From Bin16 sp965206315 (GTDB taxonomy: Bacteria > Chloroflexota > Dehalococcoidia > Lucifugimonadales > Australimonadaceae): a stretch of DNA of 64,000 nucleotides. The stretch covers positions 2,480,001 through 2,544,000 of the forward strand of contig OZ242210.1 of assembly GCA_965206315.1 (NCBI GenBank). The letters are read 5' to 3'. Below the pieces are notes generated by a model. It was not told where the DNA came from. It saw nothing but the letters and a program-made list of their open reading frames with translations, and searched no databases. Of the stretch, positions 49,838-58,294 are shown piece after piece (the stretch's first letter is position 1; every line of letters begins with the position of its first letter). A program made the translations under genes and the position numbers.

Positions 49838-50170
49838 GGGTGCTCCCTCCGTGACGTCGCGCAACGCCGTGCGCGGGATGCGCCCTATTATGCGCGGGAA
49901 CGCCTGCGGCGTCCACGCAGGGGGCTGGGAGGAGTGTATACTGAGCGAGAGTTACGGACTCAGGAGTCGACCCTATGCGCAGCCTAGGACTGCAAAGGTC
50001 CAATGAACAAGGGAATAACCCCCAGAGCGCCCCACCTCCTCCGCCCCCACCCCCTCCGAATCCGTTGCCGCCTGGGTATAGGGAAGCGCCTCGGCTTCGA
50101 TGAAGAAGTGCTCGCTAGCCTGCTGCCTCCCATATGACAGCAACGATGGCACTGCCAATCATTACTGTCT
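49838..50170. other. Intergenic stretch with a possible tiny Pro-rich gene
   Basis: 333 bp between the double cupin and a membrane protein on the same strand. On the plus strand it holds a small Pro-rich frame (49975-50103) described separately, and a GACTC-AGG-GAGTC-like inverted repeat before it. Otherwise nothing was recognised. Confidence 0.5.
49975..50103 (+). CDS. Possible 42-residue Pro-rich microprotein
   Basis: ATG with AGGAG 8 nt upstream. Encodes a short Gln/Asn-rich start, a run of nine prolines, then NPLPPGYREAPRLR. Ribosome-stalling poly-Pro stretches are unusual at this length. Evidence is the SD and in-frame composition only; may be spurious. Confidence 0.25.
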   Translation: MRSLGLQRSNEQGNNPQSAPPPPPPPPPNPLPPGYREAPRLR

Positions 50171-50626
50171 CTAGGCCATTGTGGTGAGCGCAGCCCGAAG
50201 CATGAGTGTCTTCCTGTGTAGTACGTCATCGTTAAAGCTGTAAGCATCTGCCCAGTCAGCTACTAGCGCGTGTTTGATGGCTAGCGGCTCCTCCTGCCAT
50301 TGAGTCGGCCAGAGTTGATCAGCGCGATTTCCTATCCGGTATCGCCTTGTGCTGATGGTAACGACGGTGAATAGAGCCGAAAGAACGTAGAAGAAGATGG
50401 CCGGACCAAGAAACCAGCGAGCCAGTGTTGGTTGAGCGAGCAAGGCCTCTGCTCCCACAGCGACCAAACCGATTAGAGCAGTCCCTACGCCGATCGCCTG
50501 GAAGGCCTTGGAGTCGAGGCTGTCAGCGAATTCCAGTTGGGCATCTACCGCCCCTCTCGTCTCCTCCCAGATGAACTCAATGGTCTCCGGCAGTGGTTGC
50601 CGGTGGTCGGCGGATGCTTCGGTCAT
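50171..50626 (-). CDS. Small two-helix membrane protein
   Basis: 151 residues. Helices at about 45-65 (AFQAIGVGTALIGLVAVGA) and 75-97 (LARWFLGPAIFFYVLSALFTVVTIS), then a hydrophilic tail with QLWPTQWQEEPLAIKHALVADWADA. The N-terminal soluble part ends with an amphipathic helix. GC is lower than nearby genes. Layout is like small effector membrane proteins of defence loci (SLATT-type), but no sensor gene is adjacent and the match is not proven. Start at 50626 with AAGG near; 50653 is a longer alternative. Confidence 0.6.
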   Translation of the reverse strand: MTEASADHRQPLPETIEFIWEETRGAVDAQLEFADSLDSKAFQAIGVGTALIGLVAVGAEALLAQPTLARWFLGPAIFFYVLSALFTVVTISTRRYRIGNRADQLWPTQWQEEPLAIKHALVADWADAYSFNDDVLHRKTLMLRAALTTMA

Positions 50627-50781
50627 GCCTTCTTGAACTCCCTTGTCGGGCAAATCTAGTCGTTGTTCTCAATCGGGCGCAATACCGACGCGTCATGTGT
50701 GGAGTCCACGCAGGGCTGATTTGCCGCCTGCGCCCGCCCGCCGTACAATCCGCGCACGCGTACCGATATCAGGAGGCAGGA

Positions 50782-51882
50782 ATGGCTACGGCAAACCTGG
50801 AACGCATCATCGACGGCGACGGCCACATCATGGAGGACATCGCCGGCATCGTTTCGTACATGCCGGACGAGTTCAAGGGCAAGAGTTTCGGCGAGGCGCG
50901 ATCGGAGCGTAATCCCTTCCCGCCCATAGACCACCTCCACTCCGCGAACCGGCACATCACGCCTCCGGGCGCGTTCGCGAACGTCGGGCCGGACGGCTGG
51001 ATGGAGTTCCTCGACGAGGTCGGCGTGGACTCGACGGTGCTCTACACCACGAGCGGCCTCGGCTTCGGGAAGATCGTGAGCCGCGACTGGGCCGTCATGC
51101 TCGCGCAGGCGTACAACAACTGGGTGTACGACACCTACCTCAAGCGCGGCGACCGCTTCCAGGCGATGGGACTCCTGCCGCTGCAGGAACCGGACGCGGC
51201 GGTCGAGGAGTTGCGGCGTATCGTGCAGGACCTCGGCTTCGTCGGCGCGATGCTGCCGTCCACCGGCGCGCAGCAGCCGCACCTGGGCGACAGCAAGTTC
51301 TGGCCGGTCTACGCGGAGGCTGAGCGTCTCGGCTGCGCGCTCGGCATCCACGGTGGCGCGCACGAGGGCTTCCTGATGGACGACATGAGCCCGTACGCGC
51401 CCATCAACGCGCTCGGCCACCCGATGGGGCAGATGGTGGCGTTCGCGGGCATCATCTTCAACGGCGTGTTCGACAAATACCCGGGCGTCCGCATCGGCTT
51501 CCTGGAGGCGGGCGCGGCGTGGCTGCTCACCTGCATGGAACGCTTCAACGGCTCCTGGGCGTCCCACGTCCAGTACGACCCGCGCGGCCGCTTCCTGCAG
51601 ATACGCGAGGGCGAGCGCGTCTCCGATTACATCTGCCGCCACATCGACGAGGACCGCATCTTCGTCGGCGTCGAGGGCGACGAGCTCGCGCTCCCGGAGG
51701 CCGTGCGCCTCACCGGCAACAAGCCGTACCTCTTCTCGTCCGACTACCCGCACGAGGTCGACGCGAACACCTGCAAGGCGGAGCTGGACGAGCTGCGCGA
51801 GAACGCGGACATGTCCGCGGATGACAAGGAAGCGGTGATGTACCGCAACGCGGCCCGCTTCTACCGGCTGGCGGCGAACTAG
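50782..51882 (+). CDS. Amidohydrolase family protein (COG2159), first gene of a catabolic operon
   Basis: 366 residues. DGDGH replaces the HxH (DGDGHIMED, about 9-18); later IHGGAHEGF, the GFLEAGAAWL helix and FSSDYPHEVD hold the rest of the metal and catalytic Asp. Not close to LigJ; an ACMSD-type relative. AGGAGG lies 7 nt before the ATG. The next gene (51918) is a paralogue 35 bp away, so a local duplication. Substrate unknown. Confidence 0.88.
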   Translation: MATANLERIIDGDGHIMEDIAGIVSYMPDEFKGKSFGEARSERNPFPPIDHLHSANRHITPPGAFANVGPDGWMEFLDEVGVDSTVLYTTSGLGFGKIVSRDWAVMLAQAYNNWVYDTYLKRGDRFQAMGLLPLQEPDAAVEELRRIVQDLGFVGAMLPSTGAQQPHLGDSKFWPVYAEAERLGCALGIHGGAHEGFLMDDMSPYAPINALGHPMGQMVAFAGIIFNGVFDKYPGVRIGFLEAGAAWLLTCMERFNGSWASHVQYDPRGRFLQIREGERVSDYICRHIDEDRIFVGVEGDELALPEAVRLTGNKPYLFSSDYPHEVDANTCKAELDELRENADMSADDKEAVMYRNAARFYRLAAN

Positions 51883-51917
51883 GCACGAGCGAAGGTAGAC
51901 ACCAAGGAGGCGAAGCC

Positions 51918-53009
51918 ATGGTCACTGAAAACATCGAGCGCATCGTTGACGGCGACGGGCACCTGGTCGAGGACCACGACGCCATCTGGGCGCGCATGCC
52001 GGAGGACTACCGGGACCGCAGCTTCGTGACGACGCGCGGCCCCTTCCCGCCAAACGACCACCTGCATGCGGCGAACCGGCACTTCCTGCCGGAAGGCGCA
52101 TTCGCGCGCGTGGGCCGCGAGGGCTGGATCGACTTCCTGAACGACGTGGGCGTCGACAAGACGGTGCTCTACACGTCCAACGGCCTTGCGTTCGGGCGCG
52201 TCGTCAGCCGCGACTGGGCCATCGAACTCGCACGGGCGTACAACAACTGGGTGTACGACGAGTACGTCAGCAAGGACTCGCGCTTCCAGGCGATGGGCCT
52301 CATTCCCCTGCAGGAGCCCGCGGAGGCCGCCGTCGAGCTGCGGCGCATCGTGAAGGAGCTCGGCTTCTCCGGCGCGATGCTCCCCGGCACCGGCGCGCTC
52401 CAGTTGCAGAACCACCTGGGCGACCCGAAGTACTGGCCGATCTACGAGGAAGCCGACCGCCTCGGCTGCGCTATCGGCATCCACGGCGGCGTGCACGACC
52501 ACATGGGGCTGGACGACATGAGCCCGTACGCGCCGGTGAACGCGCTCGGCCACCCGTTCGGCCAGATGGTGAACTTCGCCGGCATCGTCTTCAACGGCGT
52601 GTTGGACCGCTACCCGAATGCGAAGTACGGCTTCCTGGAGGCGGGCTGCGCGTGGTTCGTGGGCTGCCTGGAACGCTTCCAGCGTTCGTGGGACAGCCAC
52701 ATCCAGTACGACCCGAACCAGCGGTTCATGCAGCTGAGGGACGGCGAGTCCGTGACGGACTACATCCTGAGGCACGTTAACGAGGGCCGGGTTTACGTCG
52801 GGGTGGAGGGCGGTGAACTGACGCTTCCCTTCGCGGTGAAGGTGGCCGGCAACAAGGCGTTCATCTTCTCGTCCGACTTTCCGCACGAGGTCAACCACGA
52901 GACGTGCAAGGAGGAGATCGCCGAGATCCGCGAGAACCCGTCACTGACCGACGCGGACAAGGCGGCCATCCTCCACGGCAACGCGGAGCGCTTCTACGGG
53001 CTCAACTAG
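51918..53009 (+). CDS. Amidohydrolase family protein (COG2159), paralogue
   Basis: 363 residues with the same blocks as the previous gene: VDGDGHLVEDHDAIWARMPEDY, IHGGVHDHMGLDDMS, GFLEAGCAWF and FSSDFPHEVNHETCK. Roughly two thirds identical by eye, so the duplication is fairly recent and both copies keep all motifs. AAGGAGG lies before the ATG. Together the two may form a mixed enzyme or handle isomers. Confidence 0.88.
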   Translation: MVTENIERIVDGDGHLVEDHDAIWARMPEDYRDRSFVTTRGPFPPNDHLHAANRHFLPEGAFARVGREGWIDFLNDVGVDKTVLYTSNGLAFGRVVSRDWAIELARAYNNWVYDEYVSKDSRFQAMGLIPLQEPAEAAVELRRIVKELGFSGAMLPGTGALQLQNHLGDPKYWPIYEEADRLGCAIGIHGGVHDHMGLDDMSPYAPVNALGHPFGQMVNFAGIVFNGVLDRYPNAKYGFLEAGCAWFVGCLERFQRSWDSHIQYDPNQRFMQLRDGESVTDYILRHVNEGRVYVGVEGGELTLPFAVKVAGNKAFIFSSDFPHEVNHETCKEEIAEIRENPSLTDADKAAILHGNAERFYGLN

Positions 53010-53027
53010 ACAGGCAGGAGGAGTGCG

Positions 53028-54089
53028 ATGGCCGATGCCACAGCCGTTCGAACGGGCGTAACGAACCTCATCAGGCATTGCGCCACCGTCGAACCGGGGG
53101 AGGCGGTGCTGCTGCTGAACGAGCGCGGCGCGCTCGACACGGAACTCGCAGCGCTGCTGGAGCAGGCCATCGCGGAGGCCGGAGGCGTTCCCTACTCGCT
53201 CTGGGTGGACTCGCTGGGCCGCGTCGAGGAGTTGCCCGCTCCGGTCGCGGGTGCGGTGCTGGGCGCCGACAAGCTGCTGATGAACTGCAATCTGAACCGC
53301 GCCGTGCTGCTCGACCATCTGCGGGCGAACGGCGCGGCGGGGCTGGTGCGCATCAACAACCGCATCCGCGCCCCCGAGGGCATGACCACGCCCCACGCCC
53401 ACTTCGACTGGCGCCTCGTCATGGCGCTGGCGCACCGCATCGAGGAGCGCACGGCGCAGGCGTCGACTTACCGCGTCACGAGCCCGCGCGGCACGGAGGT
53501 CACGGGGCGGGTCGCGTCGGGGAGCGAGGTTGCGGACGCCTTCTTCGTGCAGGACGCGGAGATGAGCCGCTCCGAGCGCGTCTTCCCCGGCGAGGTGTAC
53601 GCACCCATCGGCAGCGCGGACGGGAACGGCGTCGTCGCGTTCGACCATCCGGGGATGGCGGACCGCGAGCAGTTCCACAACCCGATGCTGCTGGAGATAC
53701 GCGACAATACACTCAAAGGCATCGAGTGGCGGGAGGAGCCGTCGCGCGAGAACCAGAAGGACGACCCCACCGGCAACACGGTCTGGACGAGCGCGCAGTT
53801 GCAGCACCTGCTGGATGTGAGCGAGGCGCGCTACGGGACCGAGGCCGCCTACGCGCTCGACTCGTTCCATGGCGGGTTCCATCCGAAGGCGACGAAGCGC
53901 CCCGGCCAACAGAGCAACCAGGACGTGATGCACTTCCACATCGGCAGGACGCCGTCTCCCCTCTCCGCCTACGTGTCGGACCAGACGATAGAACTGGACG
54001 GCGAGCTGTTCTGGGAGGGCGGCCGCTCCACCCTGTTACAGGAGGAGGGCATCCGGGAGATGGCGCGCGAGTACGGAGAGGAGATCTAG
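53028..54089 (+). CDS. M29-type metalloprotein (aminopeptidase / dihydroxypyridine-dioxygenase NicX-like)
   Basis: 353 residues. RVFPGEVYAPIGSADG holds a metal Glu, and MHFHIGRTPSPL the HxH pair; these are the metal ligands of the M29 fold shared by thermophilic aminopeptidases and the ring-opening dioxygenase NicX. Its place beside amidohydrolases and decarboxylase-like genes favours an N-heterocycle or aromatic ring role over peptidase. AGGAGG 6 nt before the ATG. The stop abuts the next start. Confidence 0.78.
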   Translation: MADATAVRTGVTNLIRHCATVEPGEAVLLLNERGALDTELAALLEQAIAEAGGVPYSLWVDSLGRVEELPAPVAGAVLGADKLLMNCNLNRAVLLDHLRANGAAGLVRINNRIRAPEGMTTPHAHFDWRLVMALAHRIEERTAQASTYRVTSPRGTEVTGRVASGSEVADAFFVQDAEMSRSERVFPGEVYAPIGSADGNGVVAFDHPGMADREQFHNPMLLEIRDNTLKGIEWREEPSRENQKDDPTGNTVWTSAQLQHLLDVSEARYGTEAAYALDSFHGGFHPKATKRPGQQSNQDVMHFHIGRTPSPLSAYVSDQTIELDGELFWEGGRSTLLQEEGIREMAREYGEEI

Positions 54090-55058
54090 ATGGCGAACGT
54101 TCCCCTGAGCATCGCGCTCGAGCACTACGACAGGCACGTGCCGTGGGTGGAAGGGACGGTGCGTCCCAAGGGCATCGATCCCACCGTGCTCATCGTCGGT
54201 CAGGACGACGTGGGCGGCAGGCGCCACGAGCGGATGCTGCTGCACCGCGAGTTCGACGTCTGCGAGCTGTCGCTCGGCTCGTACGTCATGGCGAAGGCGC
54301 GCGGCGCTGCGCTCACGGCCATCCCCGTCTTCCCGCGCAGGCTGTTCAGCCAGTCGCAGATGTACGTGAACACGCAGTCCGGCATCAGCGGGCCGAAGGA
54401 CCTCATCGGCAAGCGCGTGGCGCTCCGCTCGTTCCAGACGACGCTCTCCGTGCTCGCGAAGGGCGACCTCGGCAGCGAGTACGGCGTGCCGCTCGACAGC
54501 GTCACCTGGGTGACGACCTCCGACGAGCCGGTCGCGTTCGACCCCCCGCCCGGCGTAACGCTCGAGCGCATGGACCGGAGCCGCAGGCTGGGCGACGCGC
54601 TCGTTGAGGGCGAGGTGTCGGCGTTCCTGTCGCCACGTCCGCCCCAGCCGTACCTGAACGGCGCGCCGGAGGTCGGCAGGCTGTTCGAGAACCCGCGCGC
54701 CGAAGAGGTGAGCTACTACCAGCGCAACGGCTTCTACCCCATCATGCACGTGGTGGCGATGAAGTCCGAGGTGGCGGAGCAGCATCCGTGGGCGCCGGTG
54801 AGCCTGCTGGACGGCTTCGAGCAGGCGAAGCGGCAGTGGACGCACTTCATGGACGACCCCAACTGGAGCAGGCTCACGTGGGGCCGCCACTACCTGGAAG
54901 AGGAGCGCCGCGTGCTCGGGCCGGACCCGTGGCCGACCGGCGTCGCGGCGAACCGCGCGAACCTCGAACGGTTCATCCGCTACGAGGTCGAGCAGGGCCT
55001 CATCCCCGACCCACTCGCGGTCGAGGACCTCTTCTTCGAGACGACGCTGGAGACGTAA
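54090..55058 (+). CDS. 4,5-dihydroxyphthalate decarboxylase-like (Pht5 family) protein, copy 1
   Basis: 322 residues of periplasmic-binding-protein-like fold. Starts LSIALEHYDRHVPWVEGTVRPKGIDPTVL, continues MLLHREFDVCELSLGSYVMAKA and AIPVFPRRLFSQSQMYVNT, and ISGPKDLIGKRVALRSFQTT, the usual order of Pht5-like proteins. No signal peptide, so cytoplasmic and not a transporter subunit. Pht5 removes CO2 from 4,5-dihydroxyphthalate to give protocatechuate. The ATG follows the stop of the previous gene directly. Substrate inferred. Confidence 0.8.
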   Translation: MANVPLSIALEHYDRHVPWVEGTVRPKGIDPTVLIVGQDDVGGRRHERMLLHREFDVCELSLGSYVMAKARGAALTAIPVFPRRLFSQSQMYVNTQSGISGPKDLIGKRVALRSFQTTLSVLAKGDLGSEYGVPLDSVTWVTTSDEPVAFDPPPGVTLERMDRSRRLGDALVEGEVSAFLSPRPPQPYLNGAPEVGRLFENPRAEEVSYYQRNGFYPIMHVVAMKSEVAEQHPWAPVSLLDGFEQAKRQWTHFMDDPNWSRLTWGRHYLEEERRVLGPDPWPTGVAANRANLERFIRYEVEQGLIPDPLAVEDLFFETTLET

Positions 55059-55100
55059 ACTACCGCCGTTACGGGCAGGACTTCAGGGAGGAGAACCGAC

Positions 55101-55688
55101 ATGACACAGACCGCGGTCTACACCGAGCAGCAGTTCATCACCGACCTCCGCGAGGTGTTCGCGACCTATCGCGACTCCGTGCAGCAGGCGCACAGCGTCG
55201 CCGCGCTGCTGCGGCGCGCGTTCGAGAGCGGCTGGCCGGAGAACAGTGAGAAGTTCGGCGACGGCAACGGCACGTTCGAGATCTACCGCGACACCGAATA
55301 CGGCCACCCCGGCCCCGGCTTCGTCGTCCTTGCCTACCGGCAGGGACCGCAGGAGATCAAGCGGCCTGCTCCGCACGACCACGGCGTCTGCTGGGTCGCC
55401 TACGGCGTCAAGAGCGGCGGCAACACTCAGACGCGCTACGCCTACCGCCACGACAGCAGCGACGCGGAGTTGCCGACGTTCCAGATCGTAGAGGTCATGG
55501 AGCAGGGCGCGGGGGACGTCCACTACATCCTGCCCGGCGAGATACACAGCGTGCAGGGTTCGCCCACCGACGAGACGATCTACTGCCGCATCACGAGCAT
55601 GGACCTGGACAACGTGCAGCGCCATCGCTACGACGTTGAGAGCGGGCGCAGCGCGATCTTCTCCTCCGCCACGACGCCGACGCCGTAA
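55101..55688 (+). CDS. Cysteine-dioxygenase-like cupin protein
   Basis: 195 residues. PAPHDHGVCWVAYGV gives the HxH pair, and PGEIHSVQG the third His, the Fe-binding set of the CDO superfamily (cysteine, mercaptosuccinate and related thiol dioxygenases). Typical CDO cross-link Cys is not clear. AGGGAGGAG precedes the ATG. Its stop overlaps the next start (TAATG), so translation is coupled. The partner substrate in this operon may be a thiol or carboxylate; not known. Confidence 0.8.
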   Translation: MTQTAVYTEQQFITDLREVFATYRDSVQQAHSVAALLRRAFESGWPENSEKFGDGNGTFEIYRDTEYGHPGPGFVVLAYRQGPQEIKRPAPHDHGVCWVAYGVKSGGNTQTRYAYRHDSSDAELPTFQIVEVMEQGAGDVHYILPGEIHSVQGSPTDETIYCRITSMDLDNVQRHRYDVESGRSAIFSSATTPTP

Positions 55689-56602
55689 TGGGAGTCTCCG
55701 TAGCGGTCGGGAACCGCCTCATCACACGGCACCTGCTCAGTGGGCGCGTCGCCGTCGACTACCCGGACGTGGAACTCGTCGACGCCGGCCCGGCGCCTGC
55801 ACCCATCTTCCCAGCGATGGTGACGACACGCCCCTACGACGTGGGCGAGCTGACCATCGGTAACTTCATCGTGGCGAAGGACAACGGCGTGCGCCTCGCT
55901 GCGCTGCCCATCTTCCCCAACCTCTTCTTCCCGCTTACGGGTGTGACCGTCAACGACGGCGCGGGCATCTCTGAGATCGGCGACCTCGCGGGCAAGCGCG
56001 TCGGCGTGCCACTCGGGTTCGCATCGAACCCGGCGGTCTGGCTGCGCGGCATCCTCGCACATCACCACGGTGTCGCCGCCGACAGCATCACGTGGGTCGA
56101 GGGCGAGAACGACTCGCTGCGAGGCGTGCCCTACCCCAAGCCGGAGCGCTTCGCCCGCGAGCAGATGTCGGACCTCGACGCGCGGCTGGCGGCGGGCGAC
56201 CTCGACGCGCTCGTCGTCGCGGGCGGCAACGCGGCGCAGGCCGACAACGTGCGGTTGCTGGTCGACGACCCCTACCCGCTCCTGCAGCGCTACCACGAGG
56301 AGACCGGCGTCTTTCCCATCAACACGCTGCTGGTGATGAAGGAGGAGTCCGCCGTTGAGCAACCCGGCCTCGCGGATGCCGTCTGCAAGGCGATGGACGA
56401 GGCGACCGCCATCTACATGGACGAGGAGCCCGACGACTCCGTCCACCAGGGCTTGCTCGCCGGCGACCTGCGGCGCATAGGGCTCTTCCCGCGGGGGCAG
56501 GGCCTCGACGTGCACGGCGCGTCCGTGCGCGCGGTCGTGGACTATCTCTACGAGACGGAGATCATCCGCAAACGCTGGACACTGGAGGAGTTGTTCGTGT
56601 GA
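55688..56602 (+). CDS. Pht5/NMT1-like protein, copy 2
   Basis: 304 residues. Same fold as copy 1 (PAMVTTRPYDVGELTIGNFIVAKDNGVRLAALPIFPN, then GDLAGKRVGVPLGF), but clearly diverged, and the C-terminal half is more like substrate-binding proteins for aromatic acids. No signal peptide. Last gene of the operon. Two Pht5-like proteins may act on different intermediates, or one may be a binding partner. A palindrome CCTTCCCCC-TCGA-CGGGGGAAGG follows at 56620-56642. Confidence 0.78.
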   Translation: MGVSVAVGNRLITRHLLSGRVAVDYPDVELVDAGPAPAPIFPAMVTTRPYDVGELTIGNFIVAKDNGVRLAALPIFPNLFFPLTGVTVNDGAGISEIGDLAGKRVGVPLGFASNPAVWLRGILAHHHGVAADSITWVEGENDSLRGVPYPKPERFAREQMSDLDARLAAGDLDALVVAGGNAAQADNVRLLVDDPYPLLQRYHEETGVFPINTLLVMKEESAVEQPGLADAVCKAMDEATAIYMDEEPDDSVHQGLLAGDLRRIGLFPRGQGLDVHGASVRAVVDYLYETEIIRKRWTLEELFV

Positions 56603-56619
56603 GGATGCGTCGCCTGACC

Positions 56620-56642
56620 CCTTCCCCCTCGACGGGGGAAGG
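56620..56642. terminator. Palindrome between converging operons
   Basis: CCTTCCCCCTCGACGGGGGAAGG, perfect 9-bp arms, located between two convergent genes 106 bp apart. Could end both transcripts; no T-run. The same module is also an interspersed repeat (11.7 kb). Confidence 0.45.
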
Positions 56643-56668
56643 TCAGGATGGGGGTGAAGCTACTCTGG

Positions 56669-56688
56669 ATTCCCGCCTTCGCGGGAAT
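56669..56688. repeat. ATTCCCGC-type palindrome
   Basis: Perfect ATTCCCGCCTTCGCGGGAAT, immediately before the 3' end of the aldehyde dehydrogenase gene. Confidence 0.75.
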
Positions 56689-56707
56689 GACGGGTAAAGG
56701 GCCGCCC

Positions 56708-58210
56708 CTAGATCCGTAGCACGAACGGGTCCGGCGTGGTCTCGGCGAGCTCGACCCAGACGCTCTTGACCTGCGTGAACTCGTTGATCGCCTCGACGCC
56801 CAGTTCGCGCCCGTGGCCGGAGCCCTTGTAGCCGCCGAACGGCGACGCGTAGGACAGCGCGCGGTACATGTTGATCCAGACGGTGCCGGCGTCGAGGTCG
56901 CGGGCGAGCCGGTGCGCGCGCTTGATGTCGTCCGTCCAGATGCCCGCCGCGAGTCCGTACCTCGTGTCGTTCGCCATCGCGACGGCCTCTTCCTCCTCGC
57001 GGAAGCGCAGCACGCCGAGCACCGGCCCGAAGACCTCCTCCTGCGCGACGTACATGTCGTTGCGGACGCCGCCGAAGATGGTGGGCATGTAGAACCAGCC
57101 CGCAGCAAGCTCCGGCGAGTCCGGGCGGCAGCCGCCGTAGACGAGCTCCGCGCCCTCCGCACGTGCGCTCTCCACGAACGACTCCACCTTCGCCAGCTGG
57201 GCCGTCGTCGCGAGCGGGCCGAGCTCCGACTCCATCGCGGCGGGGTCGCCCATCCTGATGTCGCGGGTGCGCGCAACGAGCCGCTCCATGAACTCGTCGT
57301 GGATGTCTTCGTGCAGGAGCAAGCGCGAGCCCGCGATACACGTCTGGCCCCCGGCGGCGAAGATGCCCGCGATGGTGCCGTTCACCGCGTTCTGCAGGTC
57401 GGCGTCCGGGAAGACGATGTTCGGCGACTTCCCGCCGAGTTCGAGGAGCGTCGGCGTGAGGTTCAGCGCCGCCTGCTCGGCGATCTTACGCGCCGTCTCG
57501 GGACCTCCGGTGAACGACAGCTTGCCGATGCCGGGATGGCTCGCCATCGCTGAGCCGGTCACGGCGCCGTATCCCGTCACGACGTTGAAGACGCCCGGCG
57601 GGAAGCCAGCCTGCTCGACGAGCTTGGCGAACTCCAGCGTGGACGCCGACGCGTGCTCGGACGGCTTCACGACGACCGCGTTCCCGGCGGCGAGCGCGGC
57701 GGCGAGGCTGAATGAGAGGAGCAGCAGGGGCGAGTTCCACGGGATGATGATGCCGACGACGCCGATCGGCTCGCGGAGCGTGTAGTTGAAGACGGACGTC
57801 TTCTCCAGCGGGATGGTCGCGCCCTGTATCTTGTCGGCGAGCCCCGCGTAGAAGTAGAAGTAGCTCGGCACCGCCTTGCACTGCGCGGACATCTCGCGGA
57901 TCAGTTTGCCGTTGTCGCGCGTCTCGATCTGGCCGAGGTGCTCCGCGTTCTCCGCAACGATGTCGCCGAGCCTGCGCAGGAGCGCGCCCCGCTGCGCGGG
58001 CACCATCCCGCGCCACGCCGGGTCCTTCACCGCCTTGCGGGCGGCCTGCACCGCGCGGTCGACGTCCTCCGCCTGCGCGTCGGGCATCTGCGCCCACGTC
58101 TGGCCGGTGTACGGGTTCATCGAGTCGTATGTCCGGCCCGACGACGCGTCGACCCACTCGCCGCCGATGAGCATCTTGTACTGCGTTACGCTGCCGACTG
58201 CCGTTGCCAT
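56708..58210 (-). CDS. NAD(P)-dependent aldehyde dehydrogenase
   Basis: 500 residues. General-base Glu257 in LLELGGKSPNIV and nucleophile Cys291 in GGQTCIAGSR; IIPWNSPLLLLS and FTGGPETARKI are cofactor blocks. No stop within or frameshift. Oxidises semialdehydes to acids; the operon facing it could supply a ring-cleavage semialdehyde. GGAGG precedes the ATG. Convergent to the six-gene operon. Confidence 0.94.
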   Translation of the reverse strand: MATAVGSVTQYKMLIGGEWVDASSGRTYDSMNPYTGQTWAQMPDAQAEDVDRAVQAARKAVKDPAWRGMVPAQRGALLRRLGDIVAENAEHLGQIETRDNGKLIREMSAQCKAVPSYFYFYAGLADKIQGATIPLEKTSVFNYTLREPIGVVGIIIPWNSPLLLLSFSLAAALAAGNAVVVKPSEHASASTLEFAKLVEQAGFPPGVFNVVTGYGAVTGSAMASHPGIGKLSFTGGPETARKIAEQAALNLTPTLLELGGKSPNIVFPDADLQNAVNGTIAGIFAAGGQTCIAGSRLLLHEDIHDEFMERLVARTRDIRMGDPAAMESELGPLATTAQLAKVESFVESARAEGAELVYGGCRPDSPELAAGWFYMPTIFGGVRNDMYVAQEEVFGPVLGVLRFREEEEAVAMANDTRYGLAAGIWTDDIKRAHRLARDLDAGTVWINMYRALSYASPFGGYKGSGHGRELGVEAINEFTQVKSVWVELAETTPDPFVLRI

Positions 58211-58294
58211 CGCCTCACCTCCGGGGAATGCCGCGCACTACGTGCCGGACAGTATGCAGGGGCCGGTGGGCTGTCAAGGGCGGCGTGCCCTCTC

